Of a stretch of DNA of 39,453 bases, positions 26,483 to 35,487 are shown in pieces; position 1 is the stretch's first letter; each line of letters begins with the position of its first letter. This DNA is from an uncultured Burkholderiales Genera incertae sedis bacterium (GTDB lineage Bacteria > Pseudomonadota > Gammaproteobacteria > Burkholderiales > Eutrophovitaceae), in NCBI GenBank assembly GCA_905479505.1, contig CAJQMS010000075.1:1-39453 (forward strand). The letters run 5' to 3'. The notes under the pieces were generated by a model that was given only the letters and a program-made list of their open reading frames with translations, was not told where the DNA came from and did no database searches. The translations under genes were made by a program, and so were the position numbers.

Positions 26483-27580
26483 CTACCTAATTACGTCAAA
26501 GAGAAAGGGCAACACTCGATCAAGACGATAATCTAGATCCGAATGGTTATCGTCAAACTCTTCGTATGTGTGATTAACCTTAAGACCATGCAGTTTTTTC
26601 GACAAGATACGTGTCCCGTAATGGATAAAATATTGATCGCTAGTTCCACACTCAATCCATAACCCACCTAACTTCTTCAAATTTTTTTCATAACGCTCGG
26701 CTAGATGTATCGGGTCGTGGGCCAACCAACGCCTCCATCGCGAGGGAATTAACTCCCCCGTATCCATATCAAAAGGAACTTTAAATCCAAGAGGAACACT
26801 CGGGTCTGGATCATATGATGCCGCCATGCACAAGCTCATCAGACAGTGGCCCTCTGAGAATGTTATTTTTTCTCGAGACCATACTGAATTCAAAAAACGT
26901 TTCATTCGTCCATCATCAACACCTTGAGATATAAGGTCCCGTCTTAGTCTTTCGCGCTTCGAGTTGCTCACAGGTAGATAGCTAGTTCGTGTGAATTTAG
27001 CTAAAGTATCTAGGGTGTTGGGCCAGTCACGCCGATAAATAAAATCAAAGTAAGCATCGCCAGAAAGATTACCAATTGCACCCCAGACGTCAGGGTGCTT
27101 CATACCCTGAAGCATAGCTCCGTATCCACCAGATGATTTTCCAAAACATGCTCGATTTTTTGCGCTTGGCTTAGTTCGAAAATTTTTATCTACGAAAGGA
27201 ACTAATTCCTGAATTAAATAATCGTCGTAGCTACCTAAAGCCGAGGAGTTAACGTATTGATTACCGCCAAGCGAAGTAAAGCAGTCAGGGAATACCACGA
27301 TCAAAGATCCGATGGTCTCTTCGAAAGTGAGACGCTCTAGCCGTTGCTTCATATTCTCAGCGAAAGGTTTCCAATTGAGTCGAGCCGGGCCGGCCGAGGT
27401 GAATCCGGCCAAATCGTAAACCACCGGATACCGTTGGGTAGTGGACGAGTATCCCGGTGGAAGCCAGACCATGAGATCCCGTCGAATTGGATCTTTAAAC
27501 TGATTACCTTTTAGAACCTTGGATACGTGAGCGATCCGCACTAATTCCCCTAAGGGATAATTTTTATATTTCAAAGGCAT
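26483..27580 (-). CDS. Esterase D/enterochelin esterase-like alpha/beta hydrolase
   Basis: A 365-residue alpha/beta hydrolase of the putative esterase (esterase D) family. The nucleophile elbow is GKSSG with Ser149, followed by GYGAMLQGMKHPD; the acid may be the Asp in CGTSDQYF, and the His in DDNHSDLDYR. RRDLMVWLPPGY near residue 33 and YPVVYDLAGFTS are family features. No signal peptide, so cytosolic. It precedes the sirtuin gene by 5 bases and follows the dehalogenase gene after 34 bases. Substrate unknown; an ester or thioester of a xenobiotic or lipid is plausible. Confidence 0.85.
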   Translation of the reverse strand: MPLKYKNYPLGELVRIAHVSKVLKGNQFKDPIRRDLMVWLPPGYSSTTQRYPVVYDLAGFTSAGPARLNWKPFAENMKQRLERLTFEETIGSLIVVFPDCFTSLGGNQYVNSSALGSYDDYLIQELVPFVDKNFRTKPSAKNRACFGKSSGGYGAMLQGMKHPDVWGAIGNLSGDAYFDFIYRRDWPNTLDTLAKFTRTSYLPVSNSKRERLRRDLISQGVDDGRMKRFLNSVWSREKITFSEGHCLMSLCMAASYDPDPSVPLGFKVPFDMDTGELIPSRWRRWLAHDPIHLAERYEKNLKKLGGLWIECGTSDQYFIHYGTRILSKKLHGLKVNHTYEEFDDNHSDLDYRLDRVLPFLFDVIR

Positions 27581-27614
27581 TAAAACTTATGAGAAATGGT
27601 TAATGATTTCAAAT

Positions 27615-28508
27615 TTAAATCGATCTAAGACGCTTCACAAACTGTTTAATATGCTCACCTATTTCATCCGCGCTATCCTCTTGGATAAAATGTAAACCAG
27701 GCACCGTTACCTCAAGTTGGTTAGGCCACTGCCGACACAATTCGCGTTGCCTGCCTACGAGGATAGACCCAGGTTCGGCATTGATAAATAACTTAGGAAC
27801 TTCTGCACGCGCAAGCCATTGTGAGTAGTCCTCAACGATATTCACGACCTCAAGCGGAGCACCCTGGATAGGAATTTGTCTAGGCCAGGATAGTGTTGGA
27901 CGTCGATCTTCGCCAGGCACTTCGAACGGGCGGCGGTATTCAGCCATCTCCGATTCTTTCAACGATCGCAGAATAGACCCTGGTAGTACTCGCTCAACAA
28001 ATACATTTTTATCTATAACCATCGCCTCGCCAGCCTCAGAGCGGAATCCTTGAAATACCTTACGAGCATTCTCTGGCCAATCATCCCAACTCAGAGCATC
28101 AACAATCGCCTCCATATAAACGATTCCCTGTACTCGTTGATCATGTTTACGTGCCCACTCAAACGCCAAGGCCGATCCCCAATCATGAATCACAAAAATG
28201 ATTCGATCCCCAAGGTCGAGTTGTTCCCAAGCCGCGAAAAGATATTCCCTTTGTTCAGCATAAGAATATCGATCTGCGCCGGAATCAGGCAATTTATCTG
28301 AGTCTCCCATACCAATCAGATCACATGCGATCAACCTGCCCAACCCCTCACAATACGGCATAACGTTACGCCATAGATACGAAGATGTTGGATTCCCATG
28401 TTGAAAAACAATGGAGTCTCCTTCGCCGACATCGATATAGGCCATTTTGCTACCCTTGACGTCCATCGTTTTCTTAGAGGCATAAGGTAGGTCATTAAGC
28501 ATTTTCAT
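27615..28508 (-). CDS. Haloalkane dehalogenase (HLD-II, LinB/DhaA-like)
   Basis: A 297-residue alpha/beta hydrolase that replaces a halogen on an alkane carbon with hydroxyl. The subfamily II catalytic pentad is complete: nucleophile Asp109 in VIHDWGS, catalytic Glu133 in YMEAIV, His of GLHFIQEDS near 273, and halide-stabilising Asn39 in QHGNP with Trp110. FQHGNPTSSYLWRN, ACDLIGMGDSDK and YMEAI run parallel to LinB (296 residues). It begins six bases after the enoyl-CoA hydratase stop; the sequence GGACGATGAGGG spanning that stop serves as the ribosome site. Substrate range is unknown. Confidence 0.92.
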   Translation of the reverse strand: MKMLNDLPYASKKTMDVKGSKMAYIDVGEGDSIVFQHGNPTSSYLWRNVMPYCEGLGRLIACDLIGMGDSDKLPDSGADRYSYAEQREYLFAAWEQLDLGDRIIFVIHDWGSALAFEWARKHDQRVQGIVYMEAIVDALSWDDWPENARKVFQGFRSEAGEAMVIDKNVFVERVLPGSILRSLKESEMAEYRRPFEVPGEDRRPTLSWPRQIPIQGAPLEVVNIVEDYSQWLARAEVPKLFINAEPGSILVGRQRELCRQWPNQLEVTVPGLHFIQEDSADEIGEHIKQFVKRLRSI

Positions 28509-28514
28509 AAGCCC

Positions 28515-29306
28515 TCATCGTCCTTCAAACGAAGGTTTTTGCTTGGCGACAAACGAGGCAATTCCATCCTGAGCGTCTTTCGTCGTCACCATCCGAGTAA
28601 TTTCTCTCGTCTCTCTCTCCATTTGCGATTCAAGCGTATCATTGGGAGACATCAGAACTAATCGTTTGACACCACCATGCGCAAGCGTAGGACCCTTCGC
28701 GAGACTGTGCGCTAGTTTATCCACCTCTGCTTGCAAGTCAGTTGGTGCGACCACCTTGTTGACAAGACCCCAATCCAGCGCCTCGTGTGCGTTCAGAGTT
28801 CGGTTTGTGAGATACAGCTCAAGCGCACGACGACGACCGATAACACGGGTCAAAAAATAAGTTGAGCTGCCGTCTGGAGTTAGACCGATATGAGTATAAG
28901 CGCTAGTGAATTTCGCTTTGTCTGACGCTATGACTAAATCACTACATGCTGCTAAGCTTAAACCAGCACCCGCTGCCGCACCGTTCACAGCCGCAATGAC
29001 CGGCGCATCCAGCCAAGCTAAACGAGATATTGCGATATGGAGGTATCCGGTCATCTCACGAACAAGAGCTTCTAGACGGTCTTTATTCTCATAGAATTCA
29101 CCAATATCACCTCCAGCACAAAAAGCCTTCTCGCCAGCTCCGGTAATCACAACGGCTCTTACGTTCTTGTCACCTGACATCATATTGACAATGTCATGAA
29201 GGTCTTTAGCGGCTTGTCCATTGACAGAGTTGAACGATTTTTCTCGATTAATCGTCACCCTAGCGATGTTATCTTCAAGGGTGTAAAGCATCGTTTCGAA
29301 TTCCAT
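28515..29306 (-). CDS. Enoyl-CoA hydratase/isomerase family protein (PaaG-like)
   Basis: A 263-residue crotonase-fold enzyme acting on acyl-CoA. KAFCAGGDI and AAVNGAAAGAGLSLA form the oxyanion hole, and the GLTPDGSSTYFLTRVIG region resembles PaaG/isomerase-type members: the position of one classic hydratase Glu is replaced, so isomerisation or another reaction is more likely than simple hydration. Start ATG 29306 is preferred because AAGGAGA stands in front of it; an in-frame upstream start would add 28 residues of no family similarity. It leads the catabolic run toward the dehalogenase. Confidence 0.88.
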   Translation of the reverse strand: MEFETMLYTLEDNIARVTINREKSFNSVNGQAAKDLHDIVNMMSGDKNVRAVVITGAGEKAFCAGGDIGEFYENKDRLEALVREMTGYLHIAISRLAWLDAPVIAAVNGAAAGAGLSLAACSDLVIASDKAKFTSAYTHIGLTPDGSSTYFLTRVIGRRRALELYLTNRTLNAHEALDWGLVNKVVAPTDLQAEVDKLAHSLAKGPTLAHGGVKRLVLMSPNDTLESQMERETREITRMVTTKDAQDGIASFVAKQKPSFEGR

Positions 29307-29485
29307 TTCTTTCTCCTTATTAAATACTCGATTTTTTAACCTAATTTTCGCTAGCCTAGAACAGTGAAAATTGTAATTCCAATTCCTCAATCTTACGATA
29401 CGTTCTAATTTTATGCTTGAGCCTTACTGACACGTCAAGCGCTCATACTCAATTGAGTTTATACATAAAGTGTAAAGTTCTAAGG

Positions 29486-29491
29486 TATACT
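29486..29491 (+). promoter_or_regulatory. Possible -10 box upstream of the PuuD-like gene
   Basis: TATACT matches the sigma70 -10 hexamer well and lies 80 bases before the start codon, in the 265-base gap between divergent genes (29307-29571). I see no good -35 hexamer at 16-18 bases, so this is tentative. Nothing else recognisable is present in the gap. Confidence 0.3.
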
Positions 29492-29571
29492 CTCTCCTCT
29501 AAATAACTGTCGAAGAACGACGGTGCAACAAATTTCAGTTTAAAGTGGATTCCAAATACAGGGAGATATTT

Positions 29572-30174
29572 ATGGCCGCATTATTTCAATCATTAGGGAA
29601 GACTATTATTGCCGGAATTATTATTTTGGTAGCCTTACTTCTTATAGCCTCTGGTACCGGCGACTCGAGCGGTATGTCGCACGCATGGGGCATATTTGTG
29701 ATGAGGTGGTTACACGTATTGTCCGGTGTCATGTGGATAGGATTGTTATGGTATTTCAACTTCGTACAAATACCCTCAATGCCAAAAATCCCGGACGAAC
29801 AAAAACCAGCGATTGGCAAGGTTATCGCACCCGCGGCACTGTGGTGGTTTCGTTACGGCGCCTTAGCAACCGTTGTCACAGGTATCATTTTAGCTTGGGG
29901 AAATGGTTACTTGGCTAACGCACTGGCCCTAGGAACCGGTCACTTAGCGATTGGGATCGGCATGTGGATGGCATTAATCATGGCCGCGAACGTATGGTTC
30001 ATCATCTGGCCAAACCAAAAGAAAGCATTAGGAATCGTTACCGTTGAGGCTGATCAAAAAGCAGCCGCAGCGAAAATGGCGATGATGGGATCGCGCTTCA
30101 ACACCATGCTATCCATACCGATGCTCTACATGATGGTTGCACAGCAAAATGGAGGTGGCGCACTAATTTGGTAG
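29572..30174 (+). CDS. PuuD-like membrane protein (urate oxidase N-terminal domain family)
   Basis: A 200-residue membrane protein with about four helices, matching the membrane half of urate hydroxylase PuuD: FVMRWLHVLSGVMWIGLLWYFNFVQIPSMP, then WWFRYGALATVVTGIILAW and GHLAIGIGMWMALIMAANVWFIIWP. His residues in helices (LHVLSG, GHLAIG) could bind haem. The cytochrome c domain that follows in full-length PuuD is absent and no purine-degradation gene is near, so urate as substrate is doubtful. ATG 29572 with GGGAGA upstream is preferred over an in-frame GTG at 29545. A strong terminator follows 21 bases after the stop. Confidence 0.82.
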   Translation: MAALFQSLGKTIIAGIIILVALLLIASGTGDSSGMSHAWGIFVMRWLHVLSGVMWIGLLWYFNFVQIPSMPKIPDEQKPAIGKVIAPAALWWFRYGALATVVTGIILAWGNGYLANALALGTGHLAIGIGMWMALIMAANVWFIIWPNQKKALGIVTVEADQKAAAAKMAMMGSRFNTMLSIPMLYMMVAQQNGGGALIW

Positions 30175-30194
30175 TCAGCGCTAAGAAATCCAGT

Positions 30195-30224
30195 AAAAAA
30201 GCCCACGCATTTGTGGGCTTTTTT
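30195..30224 (+). terminator. Rho-independent terminator
   Basis: GCCCAC (30201-30206), loop GCATTT, GTGGGC (30213-30218), flanked by six A before and six T after. The symmetric A/T flanks extend the stem and make it usable from both strands, ending the PuuD-like gene and possibly also stopping readthrough from the right, though the convergent dadA-like gene ends at 30309. Confidence 0.93.
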
Positions 30225-30308
30225 ACTTTGTACGGTCAGTGCGACCTCAACTCAATTATCTCAGCCTGTGCGCGAGACCCAAACGCCACTGTCGCGATAC
30301 TCCAATGC

Positions 30309-31562
30309 CTAAGTAAATGAAAAATCAACCTCTGGCTTTTTGCCGCTCACAATGTCTGCAATGGCTGCCCCAGAACCACAGGATAAGGTCCATCCGAGGG
30401 TCCCATGACCAGTATTCAAGAATAAATTAGCATATCTGGTCCCACCGATGATAGGGACACTCGATGGCGTCATAGGCCTCAATCCAGCCCACTTTCGAGC
30501 ATTTTCATAATCAATACCCCGAGGAAATAGCTGCTTGACTCGATTTGAAATACCCTCACAACGTGAATCGTTAACCGACAGATCATACCCATTGACCTCC
30601 GCTGTTCCTGCCACCCTTAAAAAGTCGCCAAGACGTGATATTGCCACTTTTCCATTCTCGTCCGTGATGCACACTTCAGGGGCTAAGCTCGGATCAATCA
30701 CAGGAATAGTTAAAGAGTAACCTTTCACTGGGTAAATAGATGTCCTAAGACCAATAGGTCTCAGCAGCGCGTCAGTTGCGCTACCGGTTGCGATGACGTA
30801 CGCGTCAGAATTTTTGACTGCGCTCATCCCGTCCTTAGTTTCCACACGAACACCGTGAATTGAGTCATTCGATCCCAAAAAGCCCAAGACTTTGGTATCG
30901 TACACAAAGTTAATCTTATGTTTACGCTTGCACGCTTCCTCAAGCTGCCTAGTAAACACATGAGCATCACCCGATTCATCATCCGCTGCATAAGTGGCAC
31001 CTACCACAGGCACCGACGATTGCGCGAGCGCGGGCTCAATTCGAGTTAAATCATCTCGACTACATATCGACATATCAAGCCCATATTCAAGTTGTGAAGC
31101 TAACCGCACATTAGCCGCCTCGAATTCGGCTTCATCTGTGTGAATTTGAAGAATGCCTTTTGTGACCTGGTTGTACTGGAGTCGCTCACTATCCCGAAGC
31201 TCTTGTAAAAGACGACGACTGAATAAACCCATGCGAAGAATATTCAGCATGTTGTCGTGTGTTCGAGTCGGGAGGCATTCCATCAAAAAACGCAACCCCC
31301 ATGACCACTGCCTCAAATCTGCACGCAATCGAAATAATAGCGGCGCATCCTCGCGACCGAGCCACTTGAGCACCTTGATAGGCGCACCCGGGTTGGACCA
31401 TGGCTCTGCTTGGCTAACCGATATTTGTCCGCCATTTGCATAGCTAGCACCGAGCGCCGAGCCTGAGCCTTGATCTATCACTTCGACCTCATGCCCACGC
31501 TCAGCGAGAAACCAAGCACTTGTCATCCCAACCACACCAGATCCTACGACGATAACCCTCAT
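30309..31562 (-). CDS. dadA: D-amino acid dehydrogenase (DadA-like FAD oxidoreductase)
   Basis: A 417-residue FAD-dependent DAO-family enzyme, oxidising D-amino acids to 2-oxo acids and passing electrons to the respiratory chain. GSGVVGMTSAWFLAERGHEVEVID is the FAD-binding start, followed by GASYANGGQIS, AYVIATGSA-type YVIATGSATDALL, PVKGYSLTIP, RVAGTAEVNGYD, WAGLRPMTPSSVPIIGG and NTGHGTLGWTLSCGSG. Length and motifs match DadA (about 430). 36 bases after an SDR gene on the same strand. No alr/dadX racemase gene is adjacent. Confidence 0.92.
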   Translation of the reverse strand: MRVIVVGSGVVGMTSAWFLAERGHEVEVIDQGSGSALGASYANGGQISVSQAEPWSNPGAPIKVLKWLGREDAPLLFRLRADLRQWSWGLRFLMECLPTRTHDNMLNILRMGLFSRRLLQELRDSERLQYNQVTKGILQIHTDEAEFEAANVRLASQLEYGLDMSICSRDDLTRIEPALAQSSVPVVGATYAADDESGDAHVFTRQLEEACKRKHKINFVYDTKVLGFLGSNDSIHGVRVETKDGMSAVKNSDAYVIATGSATDALLRPIGLRTSIYPVKGYSLTIPVIDPSLAPEVCITDENGKVAISRLGDFLRVAGTAEVNGYDLSVNDSRCEGISNRVKQLFPRGIDYENARKWAGLRPMTPSSVPIIGGTRYANLFLNTGHGTLGWTLSCGSGAAIADIVSGKKPEVDFSFT

Positions 31563-31598
31563 TCTAAATATATATCCTTCCTCAACTCGCTGTTCTAT

Positions 31599-32357
31599 CT
31601 ACTGTGCAACCCAACCGCCATCAGACAAAATGTCGGTACCCGTGATGAATGATGCGGCGTCAGAACACAAAAATCGAGCGATCTCGCCGATTTGCTTAGG
31701 GTCTCCCCAACGATTTAAAGGGACATTCGACAGAAGCTCTTTGCTTTTACCTGGATCAGATCTGAAAGGAGCAGTTAAATCAGTGGTGTAAAAACCCGGG
31801 CTGATGGCAACAACATTGATTCCATCGGAAGCGTGTTCCAAAGCCAAACTTTTAGTAATCGCAAGAACGCCGTGTTTTGATGCGCAATAAGCGGAGCGAC
31901 CGGCGCTCCCAACGTTCGCCATAATCGATGTCATGTTAATGACTCGGCCCCATTGATGTGTTTTCATATGAGGAACAAAAGCCCGTGAACACAAAAATAC
32001 TCCCGTCAAGTTAGTCTCGAGCACCGTGTTCCATTCGTCTAAGGAAAAATCTATAAGATTTTTGCGAATCGCCGTGCCCGCATTGTTAATCAATATATGG
32101 GCAGGACCGAACCGCTCTTTAACTTTCTTCTCCAACTGCTCGACTTCAATCTCGGAGCGAACATCACAGATAAAGGTATCTGCGTCAACTCCGACTTCAT
32201 CTATTAAATCCTTCGACTCTAGAAGTTTATCTTCGTCTCTACCTACGCAAGCTATCGCTGCGCCATCATGGGCAAGACTAAGAGCCATAGCTCGACCTAG
32301 CCCGCGACTGGCTCCAGTGACAACTGCAATCTTTCCCTTCAACGGCTTGTCCGACAT
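31599..32357 (-). CDS. SDR-family oxidoreductase (gluconate 5-dehydrogenase-like)
   Basis: A 252-residue classical SDR. TGASRGLG (14-21), CDVRS, NNAGTA, MTSIMA, YCASK (Tyr/Lys) and ISPGFYTTDLTAPF are visible; the last two resemble gluconate/2-keto-gluconate 5-dehydrogenases. SD GGGAGAG before ATG 32357. Forms a pair with the DadA-like gene. Divergent from the acyl-CoA synthetase across 119 bases. Confidence 0.9.
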   Translation of the reverse strand: MSDKPLKGKIAVVTGASRGLGRAMALSLAHDGAAIACVGRDEDKLLESKDLIDEVGVDADTFICDVRSEIEVEQLEKKVKERFGPAHILINNAGTAIRKNLIDFSLDEWNTVLETNLTGVFLCSRAFVPHMKTHQWGRVINMTSIMANVGSAGRSAYCASKHGVLAITKSLALEHASDGINVVAISPGFYTTDLTAPFRSDPGKSKELLSNVPLNRWGDPKQIGEIARFLCSDAASFITGTDILSDGGWVAQ

Positions 32358-32476
32358 AACTCTCTCCCAGTTCGTCTTTTATGTAAAACCTGAGTATACA
32401 ACCAACGGTGCTGTTAACATTTAGGTATAGTTTTTGTTTAATTTAATTGCAGCAGTTCGTAAAATCAAAAAAGATA

Positions 32477-34150
32477 ATGGTTCAAAACCTACATATAAAG
32501 CATTGGCCTAACCACTTACCAAAAAGTCTCGAAATGCCACAGAAGACGGTATTTGAAAACTTGGTTAATTCTAGTGAGCGATTTCCTGAGAAACCAGCGG
32601 TAGTCTTTTACGGCACCCAGGTGTTATATCGAGAGCTATTGAAACAAACTGAACAACTTGCTAATCATTTGAAAAATGAGTGCCTGATTAAAAAAGGTGA
32701 TCGGGTTATTATCGATTTGCAGTCGTCACCTCAATTTATAATTAGTTATTACGCCGTGTTATCAATAGGCGCTTTGGTTATTCCAATAAGTCCGATGAAC
32801 GTTCGCGATGAAATCAATCACTACTGTTCCGACTCTGGGGCTCGAATCGCAATAGTTAGTCAAGATGTCATGCACGAGTTCACCGGAGTCATAGAACAAG
32901 GGCTTGTGGATCAAGTCATTGTGGCTACTTATTCCGACTTTATTTCAAAGAACTTCTCTGGTGAAGTGCCAATTAATATCTCAGCGCCAAAAATGAAACT
33001 TAAACTGTCAAAAACGATCAGTTGGGCCGAGACCCAACGTAAAGTTGACAGCTCAAAGCGCGCTCAGGTCGCTCCAAGTGATCTCGCAGCCATCCTGTAT
33101 ACCTCAGGAACGACAGGACGGCCCAAGGGGTGCGTCCATACGCATGAAACGATCCTACGGAATATTGAAGGGGCTTTACTATGGGAAGGGGTTAGCCCTT
33201 CGTCAGTTCTGCTCTCCACAGCACCATTTTTTCATGTGACAGGAATGCAACACAGCATGAATGTGGGCATCGCCGCTGGGAGTTCGCTTGTTATCTTACC
33301 TCGATGGGACGCTAAAATTGCTGGTGAACTTATCGAACGCTACAGATGCACCCATTGGGCAAACGTACCAACTATGGTTGTTGATCTTTTAGCAGAACCA
33401 ACGGTTGAGACCAAGGATCTGAGCTCACTTCAGAATATTTTTGGTGGGGGCGCATCCATGCCAGAGGCGGTGGCACAGAAATTATTTGACCGATGCGGGG
33501 TTAAATACATGGAGGGATACGGCATGACCGAGGCGATATCTCAAACCCATATTAACCCCCCGCAAGAACTTCGCAAACAATGCCTAGGTATTCCGACATT
33601 CGATACCATATCGACCGTCATTGACCCAGATACACTGTGCGAACTTCCTCCTAATGAGACTGGGGAAATAGTAGTTTCTGGTCCTCAAGTCATGCTTGGT
33701 TATTGGGATCGGGAAGACGCTAATAAGGAGAGTTTCCTGAACATCGAGAATAATCGTTTTTTTAGGACAGGGGATCTTGGCAGGTACGACGAAGATGGAT
33801 TCTTCTATATCTCTGACCGAATCAAACGAATGATTAATGCCTCAGGATTCAAAGTGTGGCCAGCGGAAGTTGAGGCTACACTCTATAAACACCCTGCAAT
33901 AAAAGAATTAGCTATTATTTCCTCGCCAGATCTGCGCAGAGGCGAAACAGTGAAAGCAATGATTGTTTTGAAAAATGCGTTTCAAAGTAATGTATCTGAG
34001 GAGGACATCATTACATGGTCGAGGGAGCAAATGGCTAGCTACAAAATTCCACGACTCGTCGAATTCGTTAAAGACTTACCACGATCTGGCTCAGGCAAAA
34101 TCCAATGGCGGCTTCTTCAAGAAGCCGAATGGCAAAATCAATCACAGTGA
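32477..34150 (+). CDS. Acyl-CoA synthetase (AMP-binding, ANL superfamily)
   Basis: A 557-residue acid-CoA ligase. ILYTSGTTGRPKGCVHTHE is the A3 motif, then GGGASMPEAV, YMEGYGMTEAIS (A5), RTGDLGRYDEDGFFYISDR (A7), MINASGFKVWPAEVE (A8) and LPRSGSGKIQWRL with the A10 lysine. Resembles long-chain/fatty-acid or aromatic acid ligases. ATG 32477 is preferred to an upstream TTG at 32447. The downstream M20 gene follows closely, suggesting a joint role: a deacylase that frees or an N-acyl compound that is processed. Confidence 0.9.
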   Translation: MVQNLHIKHWPNHLPKSLEMPQKTVFENLVNSSERFPEKPAVVFYGTQVLYRELLKQTEQLANHLKNECLIKKGDRVIIDLQSSPQFIISYYAVLSIGALVIPISPMNVRDEINHYCSDSGARIAIVSQDVMHEFTGVIEQGLVDQVIVATYSDFISKNFSGEVPINISAPKMKLKLSKTISWAETQRKVDSSKRAQVAPSDLAAILYTSGTTGRPKGCVHTHETILRNIEGALLWEGVSPSSVLLSTAPFFHVTGMQHSMNVGIAAGSSLVILPRWDAKIAGELIERYRCTHWANVPTMVVDLLAEPTVETKDLSSLQNIFGGGASMPEAVAQKLFDRCGVKYMEGYGMTEAISQTHINPPQELRKQCLGIPTFDTISTVIDPDTLCELPPNETGEIVVSGPQVMLGYWDREDANKESFLNIENNRFFRTGDLGRYDEDGFFYISDRIKRMINASGFKVWPAEVEATLYKHPAIKELAIISSPDLRRGETVKAMIVLKNAFQSNVSEEDIITWSREQMASYKIPRLVEFVKDLPRSGSGKIQWRLLQEAEWQNQSQ

Positions 34151-34176
34151 ATCTGACAGAATCCGAGAGAATCCAA

Positions 34177-35469
34177 ATGACAACAATAAATGATCATGAT
34201 CAGGCACTCCAACAAGAGATCAATACTGTGTATGAAGAGCAAGAAGGCGAAATAGTCTCTTTTTTATGTGATCTAATCAAGCACCCGAGTCTACTTGGAG
34301 AAGAGCACAGCGCACAGAATCTAATGGAAGAAACGTTCGTTAATTTAGGGCTCGACATTGACCGGTTTCCGATAAATCACGAAGCATTAAAATCTGTCGA
34401 TGGATACTCCCCATCAGTTGGCGAGTGGGATGGTCACGACAACATCGTGGGTATCCACCGGGCTCGGTCCAACAACAAAAGATCGCTCATCCTCAATGGT
34501 CACATTGATGTTGTACCTGTAGGTGCGGAAGACCTATGGTCTTCAGGACCCTTTAACCCCACCATCAGCAATGAGCGCATCTTTGGTCGTGGTGGCGGAG
34601 ATATGAAAGCGGGCATTGCTGCCTACGTATTTGCCTTTAAAACACTAAAGAAACTTGGATACCGACCGGCGAGCGATGTCTTTCTGCAATCAGTTGTTGA
34701 GGAGGAGTGCACTGGAAACGGCGCGCTAGCTTGCTTACATCGAGGCTACAGAGCTGACGCCGCGATCATTCCAGAACCCTTCAATGAGACAATTATGTCC
34801 GCCCAAATGGGGGTGATGTGGTTACAAATCGAAGTCACTGGAAAACCTGCGCACGTCTTACACGACACAAAAGGAAGTAATGCAATTGAAGCGGCTTTTA
34901 AAATTTGGGCTCACCTCAAAGGTTTAACTGTAAAATGGAATCATCAAAAACACCCTGCATTTGAAGATACAGAGAATCCCGTCAAATTTAATCTTGGAAA
35001 AATTAACGGCGGTGAATGGGCTTCATCCGTTGCCACCAAATGCACCATGGATATCCGGTGCGGCTTCTACCCGGGAGAGGAGCCAAAGGATGTTCGAACA
35101 TCCATAGAAAATCACTTAAACAAGGCAATCAGTGGCGATGCAAGTTTAGCTGGAACCAATCACTCAATTTCCTACCAAGGATTTCAATCACCTGGATGTG
35201 TCGTCGATACCAGCAGCGAGTTCATTCAACTGTTGAGTAGTACGCATGAGGCCGCGTTGGGCAGACCCACCCAATTATTTGCCAGTGCCGCCACGACCGA
35301 TGTAAGAACGTTCGAACTATACGGGCACATTCCAGCAACTTGTTACGGGCCAGAAGCATTAAATATTCATGGCATCGATGAATCGGTCTCTATTAAGAGC
35401 ACGGTTGACGTCAGTCGAGTCATCTGTCACTTCATCACTCAATGGTGTGGAATCGAAAAAGACAGATAG
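34177..35469 (+). CDS. M20-family metallohydrolase (ArgE/DapE-type deacylase)
   Basis: A 430-residue zinc hydrolase that cleaves N-acyl amino acids or peptides. SLILNGHIDVVPVG holds zinc ligand His109 and Asp111, RGGGDMKAG the bridging Asp142, and VVEEECTGNG the catalytic Glu and next ligand near 175-178. The dimerisation domain GVMWLQIEVTGKPAH follows, then HGIDESVSI with the C-terminal His. ATG 34177 after GAGAGAATCC is preferred; earlier in-frame starts (34105, 34129) overlap the synthetase gene. 26 bases after the synthetase stop. Convergent with the dehydratase gene. Confidence 0.88.
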   Translation: MTTINDHDQALQQEINTVYEEQEGEIVSFLCDLIKHPSLLGEEHSAQNLMEETFVNLGLDIDRFPINHEALKSVDGYSPSVGEWDGHDNIVGIHRARSNNKRSLILNGHIDVVPVGAEDLWSSGPFNPTISNERIFGRGGGDMKAGIAAYVFAFKTLKKLGYRPASDVFLQSVVEEECTGNGALACLHRGYRADAAIIPEPFNETIMSAQMGVMWLQIEVTGKPAHVLHDTKGSNAIEAAFKIWAHLKGLTVKWNHQKHPAFEDTENPVKFNLGKINGGEWASSVATKCTMDIRCGFYPGEEPKDVRTSIENHLNKAISGDASLAGTNHSISYQGFQSPGCVVDTSSEFIQLLSSTHEAALGRPTQLFASAATTDVRTFELYGHIPATCYGPEALNIHGIDESVSIKSTVDVSRVICHFITQWCGIEKDR

Positions 35470-35487
35470 ACACAAAAATATTCCAGA

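Noticed and set aside
29307..29390. N-terminal extension of the enoyl-CoA hydratase
   Set aside because: The AAGGAGA ribosome site lies within it, just before ATG 29306.
32447..32476. TTG start for the acyl-CoA synthetase
   Set aside because: The added ten residues have no family match; ATG 32477 gives the normal N-terminus.
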